DNA of 64,000 nt from Branchiostoma floridae (Eukaryota; Chordata; Leptocardii; Amphioxiformes; Branchiostomatidae), in NCBI RefSeq assembly GCF_000003815.2, contig NC_049990.1, positions 8,837,360 through 8,901,359 of the forward strand, read 5' to 3'. The notes beneath the pieces were generated by a model that was not told where the DNA came from, did no database searches, and saw only the letters and a program-made list of their open reading frames with translations. The position numbers and the translations under genes are program-made. Below are positions 53,927-64,000 of this stretch, piece by piece (the stretch's first letter is position 1; the number at the start of each line of letters is the position of its first letter).

Positions 53927-54589
53927 GAGGATGGGATGTTTTCTTTAAGGATTTGTTTCCCTGAGATCATTTCCTTGTGTACACAAAGGTACATCGCAGG
54001 CGGTGTTGTTTTGACTTTTGAAAATCGCAGACACAACATCTTTCAGGCAAAGGAGTATTGTATGAAAACTGTGACGAGTCAAGTCTACGGTGCTTCATAT
54101 TGCAAAACCATGCACGGTTTGTCTGGTAAGCTGTTGTAACGGTAACTTTAGAACACTGTATCAAGAAAAGTTTGGCAAAATGGCGGACTTTGTTGGCGGG
54201 AAATATTGACTGAGGGTTGGGGCCTTAATCGTCTGTAAATGTCAGATGACGCCATCATGAATTAGTGACGTCAGCGCGTGACATTGTTTGATTGATATCT
54301 TCTAGTAATGCTTCAACCAAGGGGCGTTGACGAATATGCGGCTTACTTTACAAACCCACGTTAGCGTTTCTTTAGCTTTGAGCGTAATATAACTAATATC
54401 CAAGTATTGGTTGAAGGAGATCGTTGTTTTCTTCTGATTGGTTCAGTTTTCCGACTGCTTGAAGGCGCTGGTTGTAAGAAAATTGGCGTCAATCAGAAGA
54501 AGATAAGGATCTCCTCTCCTTTAACTCCCTATGCCTGCTTGAGAATAGTTTTCTAACACGATGTTTCAATGTCGTCACAAGGATACAAG

Positions 54590-55717
54590 ATGAGGATTTT
54601 CATCGCACTTGTACTGGTGATGTGCGTCACCTGGCGGGTGACTGAGGGATATACATACTTCGCGCAACTCCAGAGCGAGGACAGGCTGTAAGATATAAAT
54701 CATCAGAAATTCGAGATTTGCACCAAAATACTTTTAGTCAGACATGCATCTCTATAGCTTTAACCGTTATGAAAAAAAGAACACCACGATACACTAGGAA
54801 ATACATCTTTAAAAAAGTTGCATTCTTTTTTTTTATCACGAATCGAAATGATACGTTTATGAAGGTTAGACATCCATGGCCAGGAAATAAATGTAAATTA
54901 AGATCGTTGCTATTGATCGGCTAAGCCTGACGCTGAATCCTAATTTCCTAATTCCTAATTCTAGATTGAATTTCCTAATTCTAGATTGAATCATCTCTAA
55001 ATGACCCTCTAAATATGTCTTATTTTCTTGAAGGTACGGCCCCGAGGGTAACGTCCGAGTGGTCAGCACCCAGTACTGTGAGTGGGAGGGGAAGAAGATG
55101 ATGATCGGCAGTAGCTGGAAGACTACAGGGTGTGAGCAGTGCTCCTGTAGCGAGGCTGGGCTTTTCTGTGCCGGGTATGTATACGTGAACTTGCTTTTTA
55201 CCTCCGGGGCAATGTATAACATCATTTAGAAAATAACTGCAATATCTGTTTGTTGGATTTGCATATATTTCGGCAGTTATTGAGATTCCGAGGAAATTAT
55301 TGCTGTTTGGGGCCCCCTGGCCTGGATGTATTTTCAGCTACAAGAGCATTATAGAACGACACCCCTTCCGTATCATTTGACCTGCGTACGAGGAGTTAGA
55401 TCGATGAACGGGCTTACTAAGAGAAACCATCACAGTTGTACAAATGGGTACCTGACTTCGGTAAGGGGGGCAGAACTTGCTGTTAAAAGATAAGTTACTA
55501 ACTTGAGTGCAGTGCCACATTGTCCACGCCTGTCACAATGCACCCCCCCCCCCTAAAATTCTAAAGAGTCCATCCATGTGTTATGTACAGCTCGGGTCGC
55601 TACCTGGTCCCTGACCATTGCCTGCTGCTGGTGGATGAGACGTGCCAGACGGAGCTGGTGGACGCGAACGACCCCTTCTCTCCCTGCGGCATGCCGCAAG
55701 TCTTCCACGGGAAGTGA
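54590..55717 (+). CDS. Beta-microseminoprotein-like secreted protein 5, 121 aa
   Basis: Coding exons 54590-54687, 55034-55174, 55591-55717 (366 nt). Signal peptide MRIFIALVLVMCVTWRVTEG; mature part YC-EWEGKKMM-SSW-GCEQCSC-LFC, then LVPDHC-VDETC-LVDANDPFSPC. Eight family Cys are intact. It ends PQVFHGK rather than the ITG of genes 1-3. Donor CT|GTAAGA and acceptor GAAG|GTACGG are good, and AATAAA lies at about 55836. Its middle exon is nearest to genes 1 and 2, yet its signal exon is shared with the orphan exon at 47.3 kb. Confidence 0.89.
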
Positions 55718-55914
55718 GCTGCAGTACCCACAAGAACCTATTGGTTCATGGAAACTTCATTTGCTTTTTGTAAGGTCCTTACTTAGAAGTAACAGCCCCT
55801 GTTTTCTTTACTAATATATCTAGTGGAGTTATAGTAATAAACACGTATTCATCAAGCTTCCTTCTGTGTGCTTTTAATTTTTGTGACGCGTGGTTTCCAA
55901 AGCTCTTTTTACTT

Positions 55915-56890
55915 TCCATTAATGAATGAAGACCTTTATTGTACATTCATACCCACTGGGTTTAGTACAGGTCACAACAAATGATACAACATGATATAAT
56001 GATACAATGAATCTACACTACTCAAGGATCGTATTCTACTGCGTACATTCGGCTTCTTCTCGTTTCTTTGTGATATTGAAAATGTAAGAACAGATATGCT
56101 TTATAAGTAAAGGTTTGTCTAGATTCATAAGGAATATAAATTTGTCTATATTACTTAGTTGTATGAAGTGGGGGAACATGGATTCTATTAGTCTGTAGAG
56201 TTCAGCTCTCTCTTTCTTGTACAAACTACATTCTACTACAAAATGATGTTCGTCTTCTAACTTATCTAGATTGCAGTATCTACATATTCGTTGTTCTAGA
56301 GGAGTGCGGTTATGTCTTCCGGTTTCGATGTGTAATTTGTGGCAACTGACTCGTAGTTTTGTGACGGCCGTCCTGTGCCGAATATTGTCAATATCCAGGT
56401 ATTGTTCCACATTATAAGTGGACTTGAACAGTCTGTAAGACCTCAATTTGTTTTTAGCGGATCCACCTTTGTTGTCATTGTGTATCTCTCTTAGAAAAGT
56501 TCGAAAATAAATGTCTTTCAGACGCTGATTGATAGAATTGATAATTTGAGACGAATTTGTATTGTGCTGTAGAGGACAATGCCATACATAACCATAGCCG
56601 CATTCCTCCAGTGACTGGCGAACTCCTGACGCCCAACACTTGGCTCCAGCCTTGTCTAAATCTATCTGGCAAGAAAGAGCGTCTGACTGGAAACTGTCTG
56701 CTGGTACTTTCTGGCGAAGTCTAATTAAGTGTTTAATAGCATTTAGGGAGGCTTCCAAATGAATGGGGAACCTCCCTAACTCGGCTCTAGCGGCTGAATA
56801 GTGTGTATATAGAAATTTTGGGTAAGTTTGATCACGATAAGGAAAACATGATTGTGATTTTTTCAAACAGTTTGAAATGAAAATCAATCG
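55915..56890 (-). mobile_element. LINE 3' fragment with an open C-terminal ORF (283 codons)
   Basis: On the minus strand 56887-56036 is open for 283 codons. It ends with the post-reverse-transcriptase region of LINE ORF2: HNRTPLEQRICRYCN, then DEHHFVVECSLYKKER, a Cys/His cluster typical of several animal LINE clades. The catalytic domain is absent, so the copy is 5'-truncated. The 3' end lies near 55917 with a cattaatg/ttcattc tail. The unbroken frame suggests a fairly young insertion. It sits between the convergent 3' ends of gene 5 and zinc-finger gene 2. Clade not assigned. Confidence 0.8.
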
Positions 56891-57329
56891 GAGTAGATGG
56901 TATCCTTTTTATCTCTTCGTTGTTTTTGTGGGATATTCAACTTTCATATTCACAACCGCACTCATGCACACAGTATACACCACACAAGAGAACAAACGAT
57001 TTCGCAAACAAAAACTTTATTGTGTTTTAAACACAAGAAAGTAAATTGCATGGTAGTCCGACAATGGAACACACATAGTGCCGCTTCCAATTCGACCAGT
57101 CTGTAGAGGATAGGATCCAGCCATCCAAGAAACTAGTATCACAGAAAGCAAGTCCTGCAAGCCTAAAGTGAATTACAACATATATATGCGCACTGATACA
57201 TCGTAAAATCTACAAGGAATTCTGAATGTTGAACTCTGACAGCTTCCGGTCGCCATCTTGTTTCTGGTCTGGATAAGGACAGTTCCAAGTTTACAGTACC
57301 ATCATGGATCAGTAGTCGACACTGTACAA

Positions 57330-57377
57330 CCAAGGACGTTATATATATATATATATATATATATATAACGTCCTTGG
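57330..57377. repeat. Perfect 48-bp palindrome with a (TA)n centre
   Basis: CCAAGGACGTT, then an alternating TA tract, then AACGTCCTTGG; the two halves are exact reverse complements. The same terminal word occurs singly or in pairs elsewhere in the window. It lies in the 3' UTR of zinc-finger gene 2. Confidence 0.95.
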
Positions 57378-57510
57378 TCCAGCCTAGTCACAGAATTCCA
57401 ATATTATACTTCCAGGCATAAATATCATAATACTAGTACATAGCAACATATAATAGTAACTCCTAGTTACACAATCTCTCCGCTGCTTTCAAGTCCTCCA
57501 AAAGTACACA

Positions 57511-58800
57511 CTACTGCTGCGCGTCCTCCTTCTTGACGTGCACCCTCTGATGACGCTTGAGGTTTCCTGACTGGGTGAAGCCGATACCGCAGACCTCACA
57601 CTTGTAGGGCTTCTCGTTGGTGTGCGTGCGGACGTGCTTGACCAGGGTGGAGGCGTCGGCGAAGGCCCGAGGACAGAAGGTGCACCTGTACGGCTTCTCC
57701 CCGCTGTGCGTCCGCAGGTGCGGCACCAGGGACGAGCGTTGGGAGAACCCGCGGTTGCAGATCGGGCAGATGTACGGCCTCTCGCCGGTGTGGACGCGCT
57801 GGTGGGCCGCTAGGGTGGACGACTTGTTGAAGGTCTTGCCGCACTCTTTGCACTCGTGTTGTCGGTCGCCGGCGTCGCCGTCTTGACGGTGAGCTCCGCC
57901 GACGTGGCCGCTGAGGGCGTGGCGACTGGCGTACACCTTGCCGCAGATGTCGCACGGGAACCTAGCGGAAGTTGTCGGTGCTGCAGGTCTGGAGTACGGG
58001 CTGACTCGGTACAGGCTGCGGGGCGCCGCGGCCACCTTCCCCGCCGGGCTGTACCAGTTGAACGGTGCGCTGAACGTGACGTCCACGCTGTACGGCACGC
58101 CGGGAGACGCAGTGCTGACCACGGACGCGGGGAAGTCCGCTGCCGGGGATCTCTTCTCGTTCTCCTTGGCGATGTCGCTCGGCATGGAGGCGAAGCTGAA
58201 CCCGGAGGACCGGCGGGAGGGTTCCGGAGTCGCCTTCAGAGGAGGGCTGGCGTGTCTCGTGGCAGTCGACACGGGAGACCTGAGATGGAAAAAATACAAT
58301 ACGACATTAGGATAACTCGCCTCTTAAAACGATTTGTCCTTCAATCACGCTATATGTGAAAGTTGGAATACGGCAAATGGGCCCCATGTTCACTAGACAA
58401 AATGACCCTACATAATTTAGATTTGTAGTTCTTGAACCTGTATGATGTAAAAGGACAGTCAAACACGTAAACGTAAAAGAAATAGTTACAATTCGTTCAG
58501 TGACCAAATATCATTGGTCATTTAGTTGAAAGAGTGTTATATCAAATGTCCATAGTAGGAACCTATGAAGAAATATTGTATATTCTATAATACCCACATC
58601 TTACGTACACAAACGCAGCATCATCTACTATTTATACATGTATGTTAAACTCACCGTGTTCTGACCTCCACCGGTGCGTGTGACGGGGTCCAGTCGGGAG
58701 AGGGCAGACCGTAAGCCGGGGAGTACACCGTCCAGGACGCCGGGGTGGGGAAGGACGGGACCGGTCCGCCGTACACATGGGTGGAAACGGTAGCAGCCAT
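57511..58800 (-). CDS. Five-finger C2H2 zinc-finger protein, copy 2, 304 aa
   Basis: Coding exons 58800-58655 and 58279-57511 (915 nt), exactly the exon lengths of copy 1. All five fingers match copy 1 except one residue in the first (GKVYASR for GKVFASR). Outside the fingers there are scattered replacements ([10 protein letters not shown] for [18 protein letters not shown] for [18 protein letters not shown] for [10 protein letters not shown]) and a different tail (HVKKEDAQQ for [10 protein letters not shown]). Such finger conservation with a changing N-terminal half points to purifying selection or gene conversion. The role should equal that of copy 1. It is convergent with microseminoprotein gene 5. 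Confidence 0.9.
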
Positions 58801-59224
58801 GGTTCTGTAACAAAACATGTCAACAACAATTCGTTAGAAAATGTTGAAATTCCATCATTACAGGTAAATGAAACATCTCTTACCTTGGTTTCACAGATTT
58901 TTAATGCACTCTGGGCTGTTAGAAAATAGACGTTGGTCTGCCTATTGGGTCTTTTTTCAATATAGCAAGAGTCTAGAACGCATAAACGCTCATACAGTTC
59001 TAGATACAAAGCGCACAATTAGATGTGCTTACATTTGCTTGACTCACACTCAATGTAGTCACCGGAAGACATTGGCGTTAGAACTCGAAAGCCATTCGTA
59101 ACGTTAACAGTTCTTAGCATAACTACAAACACCCTCCACACAAGTATAGAAATATATCTTCACTATTATACGTTTGCCGAGATACACAACTTCAAAACGT
59201 TAAGTAGGATATAAGTAAAAGCTT

Positions 59225-59355
59225 ACCTGTAAGGCACTCGTAAGAAGATCTCAGCGACAAACGAAGTAGGTCACTAGGTGGGCTCGTGCGTTGGTGTGTC
59301 TTCAAGAAGCACAACTCAAGAGTGACTTGTCTTCTGGCAAATCGTCTTTTATATA
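59225..59355 (-). promoter_or_regulatory. Promoter and 5' UTR exon of zinc-finger gene 2
   Basis: Minus-strand TATATAAAA (59355-59347) and a noncoding exon ending TACAG|GTAAGC at about 59227. Nearly the same as the promoter of copy 1, with a small insertion in the exon (gcccacctagtgac) not present there. Confidence 0.75.
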
Positions 59356-60006
59356 CAGCCAAGCATCGCTGGATATGATTGGTAAAAAAGCCGGCACTCA
59401 GTCGCTTATTTTGTCACTTGTCATCACGAATCGTTTGATGTCGTGGCTTGGCTTCGCTTTCCACCTTGTCGGCACCCTTTGAAGTTGTGAAAGACGCACG
59501 GTGATTGGTCGGAGTGACTGTCGGCCTTTGTTTGAGTGGTTGATAGACAATGGGTTACGCTGCTTGGGCTAATTGTATCAGAGGACGCCGTGACTTTGAA
59601 CTGGTTTCGTTTGGAAAACAACCAATTCACAGAAACGCTGGCTTGGGTATCCGATAATCTATGGAAGCTATTGTACCCTAGTTAGGTAAGAATTCATTGA
59701 AAGGTGCCTAAGTTTGCGACCTCTTTATTGAGAAACAAACAAACGACAAAAGATGAACGATTGTTTCACGCTGACGAACAAGCCAGAGCGGCATTTGACC
59801 AAAACAAGGAGCTTTTTTTGCCAAAACAGACAGCATTTACGCGATTGTACAAGAAGAAAACTTGCTATATTTTACTTGCCAAATTAAGTTGAATCTATGT
59901 TTCGTGAATAGCGTAGTTTGGTATCAAACACAGACATACATGTACAACTAATAGCCCACATAAGGGTGTTACTATGTTACAAAGCTTTCAAATTGTAACT
60001 TTATTG

Positions 60007-61385
60007 GGGATGCTTATATATATGAAGGATATCATTGAAATACTAGTATATCGCTTCCATCATCAAGGAGGTTAAAACGTTGTGTTTGACAAACTTTGTC
60101 ATGTATATTGAGTGCATTTTTCTTCAAGATTGGTAAAAGGTGTGTAAAATTTTAGCAAATTTTAAGTTATTGTTTGTTGTGATAAAATTTGACATACAAA
60201 ATGGTGCTTCAGCGGACGGTTTGCTAAAAAGTGCGTAATCAATTAGATGAATGCACAGAAATCTATTTCTTTTTTTATTTCATTTTACGCCAGGATGGAA
60301 ATCACACGCTTCTACTTCCGAAAGAAAGTTAGAACAAGGCAGTTTTATTGGTACCTGTCATGTAAAATAGTCAATAGGAAACAAGAGAGGGACCGACAAA
60401 GAACTAGTTTAGCGAGGTTTTCTTTCGTATTGTAATGTCGGAACCTTGTAGTAGCCGCGTCCGGGTAGGACTGGGCAAACGGTGCTTCTAGACGCTTCCA
60501 GGCACCCGAGGGTAACCTCCTTGGTTGAACCAAGGACGTTATACTAGGAAATTATTGGCTATGATTGGGTTGAACAATCCGTAAGGATTGAAAACATGTT
60601 CCTATTAGAATTATTTATATCATTACATGGATACTACATTCAGACTTTGATCATTTTGGGATGAGAGACACTTTTTGCTTTGATTTCAACGTCCTTGACA
60701 GCAATTAACTGTACATCGTCTGCGTGATATTCCTACCAGGAAGTTTGCAGACTATGGACTAGAACTAGAACTGGTGTACGGATCACAAGAGAAGAAAGCT
60801 TTAATAGAGAAGATCTTTATTTTTTTTAAATTAAATAGCAGAAACGCTAAGACCTATAGAACCGTTCCTCCCATATCGCCATGAAGTACTATAACAAACT
60901 GATAGGCGGCGCACCTGGTGACCCTGTTTGACCTAAAATGGCTGCTCACATGGCAAACGTGCTCCTCACAAGTTTGTCTGAAAAAGACGGCAAAACTTCA
61001 CTACCGTGGGCCATTGAAGTAGCAAATGAACACCAACTGCTACAGAGTGAAGTAGGTGTCATAACTGTGATGTAAATTGGCCAGAGTAGTCTTAGCAGTG
61101 GCTTGATATGGGATTTCGATTGTAGGGGGAGGGGGGCAGCTCAGCACATGCTCGCTTTCAAACTAAAAAGTTTTGTAGCTGACATAGCTGTAGCTGAATG
61201 TCAGAATAACGTTACTTAACTGATTTCAATAAAAATCAATGTTTTAATGATGTCGATTTATGAAAGCTAGTACATTCTTGGCTAGTATAGTCCTTCATTA
61301 GTTACAAAAGTTACATGGCTTTTGTATACCGGTACTACTATTTTCATACTTGACCCCCTCCCCCTCACTTTGAATGTTTTTCACC
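60007..61385. other. Intergenic, repeat-bearing; no gene supported
   Basis: Two CCAAGGA-type palindrome ends lie at 60063 and 60513-60543. A 45-codon ORF (60938-61075, plus; MAAHMANVLLTSLSEKDGKT start) has an in-frame GTGTCA splice-like donor but no partner exon that I can see, so I do not call it a gene. Confidence 0.4.
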
Positions 61386-62629
61386 CAGGGCTCCAGACTA
61401 ACTTTTTGGCCTAGGAGCACCGCGCTCCTAACTCCTAAAACTTAGGAGCACCAGCAAAAATCTAGGAGCACTATAAAAATTGGTTGTAGAAGCAAAAAAT
61501 CTAATAATCATTGTTGATAACCTGGAATAGCATATTTCAATACAGTAATATAAAAGTGAGGTGAATATAAAAGAAAAAAAACAACCTTGCTTTAAATATG
61601 GTGAAAGGCCTACATTGATGTGGTGGTTCTTGGGGATAGGAGGACAAATCACATAATTTTTTTGCTACAGACGGCTGCTTTATTCAGACTCGACTCTTGT
61701 ACCTCCAGCCTTGTCAGGCATGACTGTTGACGAACAAGTTTTAAATGCGTTAAAATGAAAAAATGAGTGAATCAAACTTGCAACATAAGGATTATCAAAA
61801 TACTGGCACGGAACGATATGATGATGATCAAAATAAATTCAATACTGAAACCAAGTTACACAGACAAAAAAGTAATTATGCCTTCTTATTGTAAGAACAA
61901 TGGAAAAATAACTGATTAATCCCAAATTACCATTTAAATAAAAATAATAAACCACAAATAAGTATAAAAGTACAAGTGTGTGACAAAATGGGTGAAATTG
62001 AACTGAAAATAGAAATAGTGCAGGCCGCTCTCCAACACCAAGATTGTACCTCAAGAATGTTTTCCTTCCACCCTACCATTTTTTTATAAATGCCTACTTG
62101 TTCACTGTCACAGGGGCTGCAAAATTGTTGTCTAAAAAGTCAATACATAAGTTTTGTTACTGCCTACTGGACCTCCACTTACCGTGCTGTCGTAGCATAT
62201 CATACCATACCATACTATACCATACTATACCAAGGAGGTTATTTCCTATACATGAAATCTCCTTGGCCAAACCAATATATATATATATATCATGTATAGT
62301 CTCACATTTCCCTATCTTTTTGGACAAAGGGAATAGATAAAGGTCCAGTAGAAATACATTTTTAAACCTCCTTGGTGCATGTAATTTAAGACAGACAGAC
62401 ACATGGCAGACCTTAATGAGGTGTGACCAACCCTGCTGACCATCCCTGTCAGGGGAGGAAACTGACACCTGGCAGGGCCAGCCTTTCCCTGCAAAGATTC
62501 TACTTGGCTGGATGATAAATGATGATTAATTGTAATAGGTCGCACTGTGCGACTGTGGTTACAGATCTGGTCGCATCAGGGGAATTCTACTCGCATATGC
62601 GACCAACTTGGTCGCAGTCAGGAGCCCTG
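61386..62629. mobile_element. Non-autonomous DNA transposon with CAGGGCTCC termini (hAT-like)
   Basis: CAGGGCTCCAGACTAACTTT at the left faces CAGGGCTCCTGACTGCGACC when the right end is read in reverse. The bases directly outside are TTTCACC and TGTCACC (6 of 7 equal), a likely target duplication. Repeated taggagcac words lie at the left and tggtcgca/tgcgac words at the right. The 1.24-kb interior is AT-rich, holds CCAAGGAGG palindromes near 62.23-62.38 kb and CATAC repeats, and has no transposase frame. Confidence 0.6.
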
Positions 62630-64000
62630 TGTCACCAGTGATCTGTTTTACTCTTAGATTACGCAACCATACTAGAGTAATGGCGCAGTTTAGAGTAACA
62701 ACAAAAACAACAGCATGGAAATGAAAGCTGTTTTCATTCAATCAAGGTGGTTCCATTTTAATCTGTTTGTTGTTGTTGCAGTCCATGTTAACGTCTATCA
62801 TTTCGCTAAACGTAGTCTTTCATTCAATACAGTCTATACAGAGCTTAAACAACACTTGAATACAATTATAAGGCAATGGTCAAGTCAGAAAAAATAACTT
62901 TCCACTTTTCCCCCTTCAGCAGAATGCACAGGACTGGGTGAGTCACATCAACACAAGTCTGGGGACAGCCAAGACCAGGTGACTACTGAACCATACTAGC
63001 AGAGATAGTACAATGGCTGCAGCTACATATCTATATTACATACATGTTACTACCGCTAGTATGGCAGTCTATTGGCATAGTTAATTGACCCATATCTACG
63101 CAGGGACTTAGGAGATGAAACCAGTATTTGGGTACGTTTTGACTTTGGAATTGAAACAATTCTGTGGAACAGTTTGTACATGTAATAGAACTTAGAAGAC
63201 CATGAAAATACACATACATATTTCTTGTGGCATGATAAATTGGTGGGAGGGTTATCATCAAAATAAGGCACTAGCATTGTGGTGGCAGCTCAAAATAAAT
63301 ACGAGTACATGTATGCTACACCACATCACACCAAACCACACGTTTTACTCCAACTTTTGAGCATAGTTTAAGTCTTACCGTATTTTGTGACAATGGTTTA
63401 TGCTGGTTTGTCAAAGCATTATATATTTCATTCCCCATGTCGGTACCATAGGTTGGAGGGACTATGTTTGCTGGGTACCGTGGTGCAGCAGTGCAGTGCA
63501 GGTACCTTTATACAGCATGGTACCACCTGGATCCGAATGCTGACCCAGGTCCTACAGGTATTTAGGGTACCATTGTCTTGGCTTTCAGACTTTCTACTTA
63601 GAAATAAATCCTTAAGTTATATTATATATCAAAGATGAATACCACTTTGTTATGACCTGTTCAACCTACCACAAAGAGAGAGAAGCAATGTTTAAGAATA
63701 TTAGAACCAAAACACAGATCTCTCTTCCTGGTACACAGAACAATATTTTACTGCTATCATGTTCAACTCATATATCCACCGTAAGTCAATTTATTTATAC
63801 AAATCGCAAATGTACTTTATTCCAAATGTACTTTATTCCAAATGTGAGACCATGGCACTCATACTTAAAGGGTACCAGGTGGAATGATTTCTATATCATA
63901 AGGGTTGACATTGCTTACATTACTACTACATGTACTTCAGAATCTACTTCTACACAGTGCAGGACAAAGTGCCTGGATCAAGGCACATCATGTCCTGGGG
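62630..64000. other. Right edge of window, no gene firmly supported
   Basis: 62920-62978 (plus) has exon-like boundaries (CCCCCTTCAG acceptor, AG|GTGACT donor) and an open frame starting QNAQDWVSHINTSLG. This could be the end of a PH-type helix, but stands alone. Elsewhere I see only AT-rich sequence and GGTACC-rich words at 63.44-63.56 kb. Confidence 0.35.

Larger units (their letters stand above)
51932..54589. other. Intergenic DNA with repeats and the promoter of gene 5
   Basis: A perfect 24-bp inverted repeat lies at 53793-53816 and 53903-53926. A block at about 53640-53760 resembles 25470-25620 (ctggtggaggctaata). TATATA at 52867-52872 and a donor GCAAG|GTGAGC at 52959 suggest a TATA promoter and 5' UTR exon for gene 5. 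No other exon was supported. Confidence 0.45.
56995..60006 (-). repeat. Inverted-duplication arm 2 (zinc-finger block)
   Basis: Mirror of 43918-46845. Similarity runs from the 3' end (AATAAAG near 57016-57021 on the minus strand) through coding sequence, intron and promoter to about 60006, some 650 bases upstream of the TATA box. The short (TA)n palindrome at 57330-57377 inserted in the 3' UTR of this arm only. Confidence 0.85.

Overview
The window looks like an invertebrate chordate genome, most likely a lancelet (Branchiostoma). The evidence is inference, not a database match: compact multi-exon genes, a Src-class kinase with typical animal exon phases, a tandem array of beta-microseminoprotein-like genes, tRNA-derived SINEs with a (TGA)n tail, and very dense short inverted-repeat elements in introns and intergenic DNA. 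I saw no rRNA, tRNA or CRISPR features and no capsid- or envelope-bearing element.

Left third (1-23.2 kb, mainly minus strand). After a transposon-rich flank (a deleted mariner and a decayed LINE reverse-transcriptase piece) comes a complete Src-family tyrosine kinase in 12 coding exons (14940 down to 7030, 538 aa). A noncoding first exon at about 23.1 kb sits under a TATA-less promoter with a CACGTG palindrome and ETS-like sites. Intron 1 (about 8 kb) is filled with repeats.

Middle (23.2-35 kb). Between two apparently head-to-head promoters lie a full-length SINE and a foldback element that carries a hammerhead-ribozyme motif. On the plus strand, 11 coding exons (26194-33714, 416 aa) encode a secreted or membrane-anchored protein: signal peptide, two micro-exons, EGF, a Trp/Gly-rich module I cannot name, EGF, EGF, a Ly6/uPAR three-finger domain, and a GPI-type tail.

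Right half (35-60 kb). There are five intact three-coding-exon beta-microseminoprotein-like genes on the plus strand (38.4, 41.4, 48.1, 50.3 and 54.6 kb), one wrecked copy (36.0 kb) and one orphan signal-peptide exon in opposite orientation (47.3 kb). Interleaved is a pair of nearly identical five-finger C2H2 zinc-finger genes, convergent at 44.6-46.8 kb and 59.3-57.0 kb. They are the arms of an inverted duplication of about 3 kb; the orphan exon shows that the duplication once included the neighbouring microseminoprotein gene. From 60 to 64 kb I see repeats and only weak hints of coding exons.

The genes do not form one pathway. What unites the right half is repeated local duplication, tandem for the small secreted proteins and inverted for the zinc-finger block, with transposon ends at many boundaries. 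Exon limits were read by hand from splice signals and frame; every multi-exon model given here closes in frame.
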